33,969 nt of DNA from Actinomadura sp. KC345 (GTDB lineage Bacteria > Actinomycetota > Actinomycetes > Streptosporangiales > Streptosporangiaceae), in NCBI RefSeq assembly GCF_004348515.1, contig NZ_SMKH01000051.1, positions 1 to 33,969 of the forward strand, in the 5' to 3' direction. Below, piece after piece: positions 7,281-15,495 of this stretch (position 1 is its first letter; each line of letters begins with the position of its first letter). The notes under the pieces are model-generated. The model was not told where the DNA came from. It worked only from the letters and a program-made list of their open reading frames with translations, and ran no database searches. The translations under genes and the position numbers were made by a program.

Positions 7281-7633
7281 GGGAAGTATTGGCGGAGTAG
7301 GCCGTTTGTGTTCTCGTTCGTTCCTCGCTGCCAGGGGCTGTGCGGATCGGCGAAGTAGACGGCCAGGCCTGTGTCGATGCGGAGTTGGGCGTGCTGGGCC
7401 AGTTCCTTACCGCGGTCCCAGGTCAGCGAGCGGCATAGGTACGCGGGCAGAGTGGTGATCGTGGCGGCGATCGCGTCTTTCACGGCCTCGGCGCCGCGGC
7501 CGGCCAGAGCCGGGCCGTTCTTCACCGGCGGCTCGATTCCGTAGCCGTCCATCCGCGGCAGGTGCAGCAGCATGGTGAACCGTGTCGTGCGTTCCACCAG
7601 CGTGCCGATCGCGGACCGGCCGGTGCCGATGAT
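7281..7633 (-). pseudogene. IS30 transposase, middle segment
   Basis: From 7633 the minus strand reads IIGTGRSAIGTLVERTTRF, then HLPRMDGYG, SLTWDRGKELAQH (second catalytic Asp) and SPWQRGTNENTNGLLRQYFP (third catalytic residue, Glu), the core of the IS30 DDE domain. It begins exactly at the group II intron 3' end and stops at the IS110 insertion. Confidence 0.88.
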
Positions 7634-7695
7634 GTAGGGGTCGGACCGGGGCGCGGTTCCAGGGTTTCTCCTGGCCCGTTTCCCCGGCCCGCCCT

Positions 7696-7734
7696 CCGCA
7701 CCGGACGAGCGCGTCTCCGCGCATCCGGCGCTCC
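7696..7734 (-). ncRNA. group II intron domain V
   Basis: The minus strand GAGCGCCGGA, a short bulge, CGCG, GAGA loop, CGCG, bulge, TCCGGTGC forms the domain V hairpin: an 8-bp lower stem, a two-part bulge and a GNRA-capped upper stem, with AGC as the catalytic triad. It is followed by a domain VI-like hairpin and the 3' splice site at 7634. Confidence 0.8.
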
Positions 7735-7748
7735 ACGGACTCTCTGTG

Positions 7749-9200
7749 TCAGGTGGCGGCGATGGCCGCCACGATGCCCGTCCATGGTGTCGGGATATTG
7801 TCCGCGCGCCATCGGTAGCGAGTGACCTCGACCTGCATGGTGTCGAACATGATGATCCCGTTGTCTGCCGGTCGGTTGCCCGGTCTGCCGGTCAGGAACC
7901 GCCGGTAGAGCTCCTTCCAGGTGATCCCGAGGTGCCGCTTGCGCAGCCATGCCGTGACTCGACGCCAGGCGTAGGCGTCGAGGTAGTGGAAGGTCGCTTT
8001 GGACACCCCATGCCGAAAGTAGGTGCACCATCCCCGCAGCACCGGGTTGAGCTGGCGCAGCAGGGCTTCGAGCGTCAGGTGCCGTGATCTGTTGGTGAGT
8101 GCCCGCACCTTGGCCATGATCGAGAGCAGTGCCTTCTTCGATGGGTAGGTGTAGACGGTCTTCTTGCTGGTCCCTGCCTTGGTGCGCCGTTGGATATGGA
8201 ACCCCAAGAACACGAACCCCTCGTCCAGGTGGACCACGCGGGTCTTGGACTCCGACAGTCGCAGGCCCAGAGGGGCCAGCACGTCGGCGACCTCGTCCCA
8301 GAGTGCATCCGCGTGAGCCTTGGAACCGCATACCATGATCGCGAAATCGTCCGCGTAGCGGATGATCCGGTAGTAGGCCCCGCCGTTCTTGCGGTGCTTC
8401 TCTCGCTGCCACCGTGTGCCGTGATCGTCCTTGGCGCAGAAATACTCATCCAGCGCGGACAAGGCGATGTTGGCCAGTAGCGGCGAGGCGATGCCCCCTT
8501 GCGGCGTGCCGGACGCCGTCCCCTCGACCTGCCCCGCCTCGGACATGATGCCCGCCTTGAGGAAGGCCTTGACCAGGGTCAGAACCCGCTTGTCCCCGAC
8601 CCGCCGCCGCACCCGGCCAAGGATCGCCGCATGGGACAGCTCGTCGAAGCAGGCCGTGATGTCGGCCTCGAACACCCAATGATAGTTCCGGGAGCCGAAG
8701 GCGTGGATCTCGGCGATCGCGTCCTGAGCCCGGCGCTTCGGGCGGAAGCCGTAAGACACCGGCTGAAAGTCCGCCTCGAAGATCGGTTCCAGCACCAGCA
8801 CAAGGGCGGCCTGAACGAGCCTGTCCATCGCGGACGGGATGCCCAGACGCCTGAACTTCCCCGGTGACCCGGCCTTGGGGATCATGCGCTCCCGGACCGG
8901 CAACGGGGTGAACACGCGGGCCTTCAGCTGCTCGCGCGTGTCGTTCAGAAACGCCGTGACCTCGGCCTCACCACCGATGGCGGCCGGGACGACCCGGTCC
9001 ACCCCCGGCGACCGTGCGCCCTTGTTGCCGCTCACCCTCGCCCACGCGACCGTGAGGAAGTCGGGGTGATGGATGAGGTTGTACAGATCATCGAACCTGC
9101 GACCAGGATCGTTGGTCGCCCACAGGTGCAGCTTGGCCTGCATCCGTCGTACCCGTCGCTCCGCCCAGAACGGGTCGGGCCACGGCTCACCGGTATTCAC
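7749..9200 (-). CDS. ltrA: group II intron-encoded reverse transcriptase/maturase
   Basis: 483 residues. The GTG at 9200 is chosen because GGAG lies eight bases upstream and the product starts at the usual place. RT motifs in order: RRLGIPSAMDRLVQAALVLVL (RT2), SYGFRPKR near 149-156 (RT3), WVFEADITACFDEL near 175-188 (RT4), GTPQGGIASPLLANI (RT5), YADD at 282-285 (catalytic, RT6) and LGFHIQRR (RT7). The maturase domain X has LNPVLRGWCTYFRHG. A GIIMFDTMQVEV segment follows near residue 450. No HNH endonuclease domain follows; the protein ends about 35 residues later. It should help splicing and reverse-transcribe the intron at new sites, using nicks or replication-fork ends. The frame is intact, so mobility is possible. 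Confidence 0.93.
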   Translation of the reverse strand: MNTGEPWPDPFWAERRVRRMQAKLHLWATNDPGRRFDDLYNLIHHPDFLTVAWARVSGNKGARSPGVDRVVPAAIGGEAEVTAFLNDTREQLKARVFTPLPVRERMIPKAGSPGKFRRLGIPSAMDRLVQAALVLVLEPIFEADFQPVSYGFRPKRRAQDAIAEIHAFGSRNYHWVFEADITACFDELSHAAILGRVRRRVGDKRVLTLVKAFLKAGIMSEAGQVEGTASGTPQGGIASPLLANIALSALDEYFCAKDDHGTRWQREKHRKNGGAYYRIIRYADDFAIMVCGSKAHADALWDEVADVLAPLGLRLSESKTRVVHLDEGFVFLGFHIQRRTKAGTSKKTVYTYPSKKALLSIMAKVRALTNRSRHLTLEALLRQLNPVLRGWCTYFRHGVSKATFHYLDAYAWRRVTAWLRKRHLGITWKELYRRFLTGRPGNRPADNGIIMFDTMQVEVTRYRWRADNIPTPWTGIVAAIAAT

Positions 9201-9815
9201 CAGCGTCTCCGTCCATTGCAGTGTCTCGCATGCATGAATCCGCTGAACCCCTTCGCCATGTGCACGGGCTTTCCCCGGCTCGGACTACTACGGGTCCTCC
9301 GCCCCGCTCCCGGGCCATCGGCGGACAACGCGCCAACCCGCTGCGACCGGCCTGGACGGCCGGGCACGGACGCGAACCCGGGGGCGGTTCCCACGTTCAC
9401 CATGAACCGATCGTCGGGTGAGGTGGCCAGCTATGCCCCTGCGGTATCGCCACGACTACGCCGCAGACCTTCACCGTGGCCTCCCGGCCGGCGACCTGAA
9501 ACCGGCCCAGGAGTTCCCCGCCCGTGATGAGGGGGTCGGGTGCGCACCGCGCTCCAGCCCATATCCACCGGATTTCGGGCTGGCGGGAAACTTGAGGGGC
9601 GTGACAGCACTGGTTCCTCTCGTCCACCTTCCCGTCTCGCTTGCCGGACCCGGGCCATCCGGTAGTCCTGGCCCGTCCCGTCGTTGTCGGGGCTGCTTAC
9701 CAGCCTCACCGGCGTTTCCCGGATCGGCCTGCCCCCAGCTTCGTTACGCTGCTGCGACAGCGCAGCGGCGGAGTCCTTTCACCTCCGCTCGGTTGCATGG
9801 CGCCTCGTGGCGCTC

Positions 9816-10709
9816 GAGGTCGCCTTCCCAGTGGCCTGGAACAGCGCGGTCCTCGACCTCGGCCGGCCGTTGACTGATCATCACCTCGGGGGTGACGTGC
9901 CCACTGGCGCGCTGCCTGGAGCGGGCTCGCGGGACCCTCAGTGCTCGGCCGGTGCGCAGGCAGGCGACGAGTTCGCGCTTCAGAGCGCCTCGGCCCTGGA
10001 TGAACAATGCCTGATAGATGGCCTCGTGAGAGATCCGCATCGTCTCGTCCTGGGGATAGTCGACCTTCAACCGGTTGGCGATCTGCTGCGGACTCCAGCC
10101 TGTCACCCAGCATCGGTCTTGGCGTCGGGGCTTGTTCCGCCCCTTCCATTCCGGCACCCAGGGCCCCGCAGCGATCAACCCGTGCGGGGTGCCGATAGCG
10201 CCGGACAACCGGTCCTGGACGTAGTCGCGCAACTGATCGTTGGCGAGGAGCTTCGCCGTCTTCGGCCGCCTGGCTCGGCGCTCAGCGTGCCACTGCGCCA
10301 CCGACGCCCGGTACTCCACCGAGTACGTCCGCGTGGACGCATTCCGCCGAAGCTCCCTGGAGATGGTCGACGGCGAGCGCCCCAGGCGCCGCGCGATCTC
10401 CCGCACGCCTGCCCGCTGAGCACGCAACAGCGCGATCTCTTCTCGCTCCGCGAACGACAGATAACGGCCCGACACCGTCGGGGCCAGACACGGTCTCACC
10501 CCGCCAGCCTGGCGAAACCAGCGCGTCCCCACCGCCTGCGACACACCGATCTCGGTGGCGGCATCCTCCGAGCTCGCCCCCCGTGCGATCGCCCGCCAGA
10601 ACCGGACACGGTCCTCACGCCACGCGACCGTCGGCCGTCCCGGCGAGGGAATCTGCCCGCGATACAAACGGACAGCCTCCTGACACTTCCCCAAACCCAC
10701 CAGCACCAC
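9816..10709 (-). pseudogene. IS30 transposase, N-terminal segment (first exon of the split gene)
   Basis: The start at 10709 (GTG) gives GQIPSPGRPTVAWREDRVRF, a typical actinobacterial IS30 N-terminus. It then has the IS30 helix-turn-helix REIARRLGRSPSTISRELRR near residues 100-120 and YRASVAQWHAERRARRPK, and ends VPGHWEGDL, which includes the first catalytic Asp. The intron follows immediately. Joined to the other two segments the gene is 470 codons, normal for this subgroup. Splicing would remove the intron from mRNA, but the IS110 insertion still cuts off the C-terminus, so the transposase is not functional as it stands. The start is uncertain because several GTG codons lie close together. 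Confidence 0.88.
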
Positions 10710-10721
10710 CTCCGGCTACGA

Positions 10722-10736
10722 GGTGTTGCGACGACC
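10722..10736. repeat. IS30 terminal inverted repeat, right
   Basis: GGTGTTGCGACGACC on the plus strand is the complement of the left repeat at 5697-5711 with one mismatch. IS3 orfB sequence begins directly outside it. Confidence 0.75.
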
Positions 10737-11064
10737 AATTGAATCCGCCCAATATACGGCGATCCGGTACGCTGAACGGCTCGATCAGATCGGCGCGGCT
10801 CGTTCGGTCGGCAGCAAGGGCGATTCCTTCGACAACGCCGCCGCCGAGTCACTCAACAGCCTCTACAAGAAAGAACTCATCGACTTCCATAGTGGGTGGG
10901 AAAACGTCATGGACGTGACAATCGCCACGATGGAATGGGTGACGTGGTACAATAGCGAAAGGATACATTCTTACTGCGGGAACATTCCCCCGCGCGAGTA
11001 CGAGGAATCGTTCCACCGGTCACGCGGCACAGCGACCCGGGCCGGCCAAGAACCAACGATCTGA
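10737..11064 (+). pseudogene. second IS3-family OrfB C-terminal remnant
   Basis: Reading out of the IS30 right end on the plus strand: PIESAQYTAIRYAERLDQIG, then GSKGDSFDNAAAESLNSLYK (third catalytic Glu in AESLNS) and TMEWVTWYNSERIHSYCG, with stop at 11062-11064. This is the last third of an IS3 OrfB of a different subgroup from the one at 5340. AT-richer codons such as AATAGCGAAAGG set it apart. It starts at the equivalent codon (the Q/E-Y-T motif) as the left remnant, so IS30 chose the same site in both. Only the C-terminal 109 residues remain. Confidence 0.82.
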
Positions 11065-11189
11065 GCCTCCAACATCGCCGGGGCGGTCCACGTCGGGGCT
11101 CACCGTGAAGTGACGAGTGCAGACACAGCTGTTCGCCGTCGCGTTCCCCGGCAATCTACGAGTACGAGTTCGTCGAGTCCGCCCTGGTT

Positions 11190-11222
11190 GGCAGTGGGGC
11201 GTGTGGGACCCGAACCACTGCC
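11190..11222 (-). terminator. inverted repeat after the SDR gene, possible terminator
   Basis: GGCAGTGG at 11190-11197 and CCACTGCC at 11215-11222 form an 8-bp stem around a 17-base loop, directly at the stop codon of the minus-strand SDR gene. There is no U tract, as is common for actinobacterial terminators. Bases 11065-11189 hold no gene. Confidence 0.45.
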
Positions 11223-12121
11223 TACGGATTGGAACTGCTTCTGTGGACGGCGTTCTTGAGGTCGTCGAAGGTGCTGGCGTTGGGGTCGGCGCTGGGCATG
11301 GAGGCGATGATGGCCTCTGTCCGTGCTGTAAGGAGGTCGGTGCCCGCCCGGTCGGTCAGGATGTAGAGACGATCGGCCTTGATGGCGTCCACGACGAGGG
11401 CGCCGACGCTGTCGGGGGAGACGCCCGCCTGCCGGAGGATGTTCTCGACCTTGGGGGCGAGTTCCTCGATGCGGCTCTGGGCTTTGATGAACGTGGCGCC
11501 GCCGCCCTGCTGTTCGGTGACCAGGGTTCGGGTGCTGTTGGCGATGTTGGTGGCGACACCTCCGGGGCACAGGACGGTGACGCCGATGGGATGGCCGCCG
11601 GTCTCGAGTTGGTTGCGCAGTGATTCGGAGAGACCGACGACCGCGAATTTGGAGGCGGTGTACATGTAGCCGGTCGCGGCGACCAGGCCAGCGGCGGAGG
11701 CGGTGTTCACGATGTGCCCGGGGGCACCGCGTTCCAGCATCCGGGGCAGGAAGGTCTGGATGCCGTTGACGACACCGCCGAGATTGATGTCGAGGGCGAG
11801 ATCCCAGAGCTCGTAGGTCATCTCGTCGACCGTCTCGGGAAAGGCGATCCCGGCGTTGTTGCACAGCACGTCGACGGGGCCGAGGCGGTCTTCGACCTCA
11901 TCGGCCACCTGCGCGAAGGCGGCGCGGTCGCGGACGTCGAGGTGGAAGGTCTCGACCTGGGTCAGCGGGGAGAGCTCGTCCGCGGCGGACCGCAGCGCGT
12001 CGCCGTCGCGGTCGGCGAGGGCCAGCCGGCCGCCCTGCTGCGCGAGGGCCCGTGCGATGGCGAGCCCGATTCCCTGTGCGCCGCCGGTGATGAGGGCGGT
12101 CGTGCCATCGAGCCGTTCCAT
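11222..12121 (-). CDS. short-chain dehydrogenase/reductase
   Basis: 299 residues, classical SDR. TGGAQGIG at 12-19 binds the nicotinamide cofactor, ADRDG at 36-40 with an acidic residue after beta-2 suggests NAD over NADP, and CNNAG is at 87-91. The catalytic set is Ser142, Tyr154 and Lys158 in YTASK. The C-terminal extension of about 50 residues with DDLKNAVHR matches the large actinobacterial SDRs found in acyl-CoA and steroid catabolic clusters. It is the last gene of a minus operon after the acyl-CoA dehydrogenase (ten-base gap). The likely step is oxidation of a beta-hydroxyacyl-CoA or another secondary alcohol made by the crotonase in the same operon. The substrate is not determined. 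Confidence 0.88.
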   Translation of the reverse strand: MERLDGTTALITGGAQGIGLAIARALAQQGGRLALADRDGDALRSAADELSPLTQVETFHLDVRDRAAFAQVADEVEDRLGPVDVLCNNAGIAFPETVDEMTYELWDLALDINLGGVVNGIQTFLPRMLERGAPGHIVNTASAAGLVAATGYMYTASKFAVVGLSESLRNQLETGGHPIGVTVLCPGGVATNIANSTRTLVTEQQGGGATFIKAQSRIEELAPKVENILRQAGVSPDSVGALVVDAIKADRLYILTDRAGTDLLTARTEAIIASMPSADPNASTFDDLKNAVHRSSSNP

Positions 12122-12131
12122 GGAATGCCTT

Positions 12132-13247
12132 TCAGCAGAGTCCGATTTTGCGTGCGATCATTTCTCTGTGCAGCGACGGGGAACCCAAAAGGACCTCGCT
12201 GCTCTTGGCCCGCCGGTAGTACAGGTGGGCCGGATGCTCCCAGGTGAATCCCATCCCACCGTGGACCTGGATGTTCTCCTCGGCCACGTGGACGAACGCC
12301 TCCGAGCAGGTGGCCTTGGCCAGGCTCGCGGTTTCGCGAAGCCCCGCCGGGTCGTTGACGGCGCACCACGCCGCGTGCAGGGCGGCGGACCGGGCGAATT
12401 CCACGGCGATCACCATGTCGGCGCATTTGTGTTTGATCCCCTGGAAGGAGCCGATCGGCCGTCCGAACTGGTGGCGGTGCTTCGCGTGCGCGACGGCGGC
12501 GTCAAGGCAGCGTTGCGCGCCGCCGACCTGTTCGGCGGCGAGCGCGATCAGGGCGGTGTCGAGGACCCGATCGAGCACGTGTTCCGCGGATCCGGGCTCA
12601 CCCAGCAGGCGTCCGGGAGCGTCGTGGAGTTCGATGACCGCCTGCCTGCGGGTTCGGTCCAGTGTCGGCATCGGGCGCCGGTGCAGGCCCGGCGCGTCCG
12701 CGTCCACGGTGAACAGGGAGAGCCCGGCCGGGGTAGAGGCCGGAAATATGATCAGGTCGGCGGTGTGGCCGTCCAGGACGAACTCTTGCCGTCCGGACAG
12801 CCGCCACCCGGTGTGCAGGCGCTCGGCCGCCACCGGCCACCGGCGCGGGTCACGGCCGGCGATGGGGTCGGGCAGCGCGACCGTGGCGATGGTGTTCCCG
12901 CGCACGATCCGGGGCAGATACTCGGCGGCGAGGTCGTCGCCGGCCAGCGCCAGCGCCTGCGCCGCGAGCACGACGGTGGAGAGGTAGGGCGCGCAGAACA
13001 GCGCGGCTCCCATCTCCTCCAGGACGATCGTCAGCTCGGCGACTCCGAAGCCGGAACCGCCATACTGTTCCGGGACGGCGAGCCCGATCAGCTCCAGCTC
13101 GTCCGCCATCCGCTCCCACGCCGCAGGGTCGAACCCCCGTTCGGTGTCCATCACCGCGCGGACGTCTGATTCGGACGAGTACTCCTGTGCCAGCCGGCGC
13201 ACGACCGCGCGCAGTTCGGCCTGCTCGGCGGAGAAGGTGAGGATCAC
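12132..13247 (-). CDS. acyl-CoA dehydrogenase family protein (FadE28-type subunit)
   Basis: 371 residues. The N-terminal helical domain contains GLAVPEQYGGSGFG, and the C-terminal domain contains RHQFGRPIGSFQGIKHKCAD, the FAD-binding and dimer signature. IQVHGGMGFTWEHPAHLYYRRAKSSE provides a Glu at the TWEHP position, where one-sided heteromeric dehydrogenases keep their base. The middle beta domain is short and degenerate for FAD contacts (no classical SEPGAGSD-type motif). Together with the dehydrogenase at 14236, which has that motif but lacks the usual Glu, it fits an alpha2beta2 heteromer like the paired FadE proteins of steroid side-chain degradation. It overlaps the crotonase stop by four bases. 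Confidence 0.82.
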   Translation of the reverse strand: MILTFSAEQAELRAVVRRLAQEYSSESDVRAVMDTERGFDPAAWERMADELELIGLAVPEQYGGSGFGVAELTIVLEEMGAALFCAPYLSTVVLAAQALALAGDDLAAEYLPRIVRGNTIATVALPDPIAGRDPRRWPVAAERLHTGWRLSGRQEFVLDGHTADLIIFPASTPAGLSLFTVDADAPGLHRRPMPTLDRTRRQAVIELHDAPGRLLGEPGSAEHVLDRVLDTALIALAAEQVGGAQRCLDAAVAHAKHRHQFGRPIGSFQGIKHKCADMVIAVEFARSAALHAAWCAVNDPAGLRETASLAKATCSEAFVHVAEENIQVHGGMGFTWEHPAHLYYRRAKSSEVLLGSPSLHREMIARKIGLC

Positions 13248-14107
13248 GGGGCTCCCTCCGGGGCGCCCGCCGACTGCCGCCGGATCATGCCGGCCCCGTC
13301 AGGGTGTAGCGGCGAGCCATAGCGGACCATGTTGTTGGCGTGTCCCAGCGCGTGCAGGCTGTAGGCCGCCTGCACCGCCTCCCACTGGCCTTGGGCGTCC
13401 AGCGACTGGTTGACGGCCTGTTTGGCGAGTTTCAGCCCGAACCCGGGCCGCTCCGCGATCGACCGGGCCACCTCCAGCGTGCGCGCCTCCAGCCGGTCTC
13501 CCGGCACGATCCAGCCGACCATGCCGAGCTCGTAGGCTTCCTGGGCGCCGATCGCGTCACCGGTGAACAGCAGCTTCTTGGCCCTCCGCGCGCCGAGTTC
13601 CCAGGCGTGGACGAAGTACTCGTGGCCGTTCACCCCGAAGGCGACGACGGGATCGGAGAACGAGGCGCCCTCCTCGGCGACGATGAGGTCGCATGCCCAC
13701 ACGAGCATCAGCCCGCCGGCGATCGCCTTGCCCTGTACCTGGGCGACGGTCGGCTTGCACAGGTTGCGCCACCGCCAGCACAGCCCGAGGAACAGCTCCT
13801 CTTCCATGGACACCAGGCCCTCGGCGCCGGGCTGCGCGAAACCGCCCCAGCATCCCACCGGCTCGAACCGCGACATCTCCTCGTCATCGTGCAGGTCGTG
13901 CCCCGCCGAGAAGTGCGGCCCGTCGGCGGCCAGAACGATCACCGCGACCGAGTCGTCCTGCGTGGCCTGGTCGAGTGCCTGGTTGAGCTCGTAGAGAAGC
14001 CGCTTGTCCTGCGCGTTTCGGACGTCCGGACGGGCGAGCGTGACCCGCGCGACTCCGGGGGCGGGAGATTCGTACCGGACACGGGTCCACGATCTATGTT
14101 CTGCCAC
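13244..14107 (-). CDS. enoyl-CoA hydratase/isomerase (crotonase) family protein
   Basis: 287 residues. VRYESPAPGVARVTLARPDVRN is the crotonase N-terminus, FSAGHDLHDDEE forms part of the oxyanion pocket, and KPTVAQVQGKAIAGGLMLVWACD is the second oxyanion and active-site segment. FSDPVVAFGVNGHEYF replaces the usual PE.G Glu-bearing loop, so the second catalytic Glu of hydratases is not obvious and an isomerase, hydrolase or lyase role is possible. It is the first gene of the minus operon (crotonase, dehydrogenase, SDR) with coupled ATGA junctions, and is divergent from the second dehydrogenase. The likely substrate is the enoyl-CoA made by the paired dehydrogenases. Confidence 0.82.
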   Translation of the reverse strand: MAEHRSWTRVRYESPAPGVARVTLARPDVRNAQDKRLLYELNQALDQATQDDSVAVIVLAADGPHFSAGHDLHDDEEMSRFEPVGCWGGFAQPGAEGLVSMEEELFLGLCWRWRNLCKPTVAQVQGKAIAGGLMLVWACDLIVAEEGASFSDPVVAFGVNGHEYFVHAWELGARRAKKLLFTGDAIGAQEAYELGMVGWIVPGDRLEARTLEVARSIAERPGFGLKLAKQAVNQSLDAQGQWEAVQAAYSLHALGHANNMVRYGSPLHPDGAGMIRRQSAGAPEGAP

Positions 14108-14123
14108 GGGACCGACACTGCCC

Positions 14124-14150
14124 CTCCTGCCGCCCGCCCGACAGCAGGAG
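14124..14150. promoter_or_regulatory. inverted repeat in the divergent catabolic promoter region
   Basis: CTCCTG at 14124-14129 and CAGGAG at 14145-14150 are separated by 15 bases in the 128-base gap between the divergent crotonase and dehydrogenase genes. It could be a regulator site for both operons; alternatively it is a short chance palindrome in GC-rich DNA. Confidence 0.35.
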
Positions 14151-14235
14151 CGCCCCTAGGGTTACGAGCCGCGGCCCCGATGAGCAGGGCACGGACACGT
14201 TATGCGTAAGGAGTCCCGTACTGCCGGAAGGGGCC

Positions 14236-15495
14236 GTGCGCTCGCAGACTGCTCTCGTGGCAGCTACCTCTGACGAGATCACCGAAAGCCTCGACGACTT
14301 CCTGGACAGGGCCCGGCACTGGCTGGAATCGCACGCGAAACGGCGCGATCGCGCCGATCCCACGGACCGCTGGGGCGAGGGGTCGGATTCGGTCGCGCTG
14401 TTCCAGAACATGGACCACGAGCAGGAACGCGCCTACGTCGAGCGCTATCGAAGCTGGTTGCGAGCCAAGTCCGAGGCCGGTCTGGCGCACTTGTCCTGGG
14501 AGCGCGAGTGGGGCGGCCGGGGTTTGCCTTCGGAGTATGAGCGCGCCTACGACGGACTGGAACGCGAATTCGACATCCCGGGTCGGCACGAGGTCTTCGC
14601 GATCACGCTCTACCTGATCGCGCCCACGATCCGCGCGGTGGGGACCCCGGAGCAGAAACGGCGCCATCTCGGCCCGATGCTTCGTGGAGACGAGCTGTGG
14701 TGTCAGCTGTTCTCCGAGCCCGGTGCCGGATCGGACCTGGCCGGCGTTACGACCCGGGCCACCCGGGCCGACGACGGATGGATCATCGACGGCCAGAAGG
14801 TCTGGACGTCTGGTGCCCAGTTCGCCGACTGGGGCTACGCGCTATGCCGGACGGGTGAGGTCCATGAGCGCCACGGCGGGCTCACCGCGTTCATCGTGCC
14901 CATGTCCGCGCCCGGCGTCGAGGTGCGTCCCCTGCGGCAGGCCAGCGGCGGCGCGTCCTTCAACGAGGTGTTCCTCACCGGCGTCGAGGTGCCCGACGAT
15001 CACCGCCTCGGTGCGGTCGGGACCGGCTGGCGGACGGCGTCGACCACGCTCGGCTTCGAGCGCAGCGCGTCCGCCGGCGACCGGCCGACCGGGATGGCCG
15101 CGCGATTGCTGGCACTGGCCGAGCGGTACGGGGCCCATCACGATCCCGCCGTCCGGCAACTGCTGGTGCGCGCGCACATCCACGAGCGGCTGCTGGAGCT
15201 GACCGACGCCCGGTTGCGCGGCCGGCTGGCCCGGGGCGAGACGCCCGGGCCCGAAGGGTCGATCGGCAAGCTCGCCTGGACGGAGGGGCTGCGGCTGTAC
15301 AACTGGGCGGCCACCGAGGTGCTCGGGCAGCGCCTGGTCGCCGACACCGGCGAGTGGGGCACCTACGCGTGGTCCGAGCACGTGCTCGGCACCGCCGGCT
15401 ACCGGATCGCGGGCGGCAGCGACGAGATCCAGCGCAACATCATCGCCGAGCGCATGCTCGGCCTTCCCCGCGATCCCCGCTCGGAGGCACGATGA
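14236..15495 (+). CDS. acyl-CoA dehydrogenase (FAD-binding subunit, FadE29-like)
   Basis: 419 residues from GTG 14236, which has GGAAGGGG upstream. GTPEQKRRHLGPMLRGDELWCQ and LFSEPGAGSDLAGVTTRATR are the FAD-binding strand motifs, then WIIDGQKVWTSGAQFADWG, and the C-terminus GGSDEIQRNIIAERMLGLPR matches the family end. At the place of the usual catalytic Glu (YEGT) this protein has YRIAGGS, so the base is missing here and would come from the partner at 12132. Dehydrogenates an acyl-CoA to the 2-enoyl-CoA using FAD. It starts the plus operon with a four-base overlap to the ligase gene. Confidence 0.88.
   Translation: MRSQTALVAATSDEITESLDDFLDRARHWLESHAKRRDRADPTDRWGEGSDSVALFQNMDHEQERAYVERYRSWLRAKSEAGLAHLSWEREWGGRGLPSEYERAYDGLEREFDIPGRHEVFAITLYLIAPTIRAVGTPEQKRRHLGPMLRGDELWCQLFSEPGAGSDLAGVTTRATRADDGWIIDGQKVWTSGAQFADWGYALCRTGEVHERHGGLTAFIVPMSAPGVEVRPLRQASGGASFNEVFLTGVEVPDDHRLGAVGTGWRTASTTLGFERSASAGDRPTGMAARLLALAERYGAHHDPAVRQLLVRAHIHERLLELTDARLRGRLARGETPGPEGSIGKLAWTEGLRLYNWAATEVLGQRLVADTGEWGTYAWSEHVLGTAGYRIAGGSDEIQRNIIAERMLGLPRDPRSEAR

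Larger units (their letters stand above)
7634..9815 (-). mobile_element. group II intron in the IS30 transposase gene
   Basis: A 2182-base intron in the same orientation as its host gene. The 5' exon ends GGCGACCTC (the GD of the first catalytic motif, then L) and the 3' exon starts ATCATCGGC. The intron begins GAGCG, one base off the usual GTGYG, and ends CTAC, fitting the 3' AY rule. A good domain V hairpin lies 60-100 bases from the 3' end, and the reverse transcriptase ORF sits between the 5' ribozyme domains (9201-9815) and domains V and VI. The 615 bases before the ORF are non-coding and GC-rich, as expected for domains I-III. Folding was not computed. Confidence 0.88.
5691..10736 (-). 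mobile_element. IS30-family element interrupted by a group II intron and an IS110 element
   Basis: Near-perfect 15-bp terminal inverted repeats bound the element: GGTCGTTGCAACACC at 5697-5711 and its complement with one change at 10722-10736. Inside lies one transposase gene in three segments (9816-10709, 7281-7633, 5691-5853), separated by a 2182-base group II intron (7634-9815) and a 1427-base IS110 element (5854-7280). Segment lengths 894, 353 and 163 sum to 1410 bases, exactly 470 codons. The stop codon lies at or just beyond the left repeat, as is common in IS30 relatives. Outside both ends is IS3 orfB sequence, from two different IS3 elements. Confidence 0.85.

Noticed and set aside
7560..7830. 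Plus-strand frame across the intron 3' end
   Set aside because: It overlaps domain V and the IS30 exon on the other strand and has no homology features.
11190..11230. A tRNA-like T-arm (GTGGTTCGGGTCC) on the minus strand after the SDR gene, at first read as a second att site
   Set aside because: The stem-loop does not fit a 7-base T loop, the upstream bases are the last SDR codons, and the segment is better explained by the GGCAGTGG/CCACTGCC hairpin.
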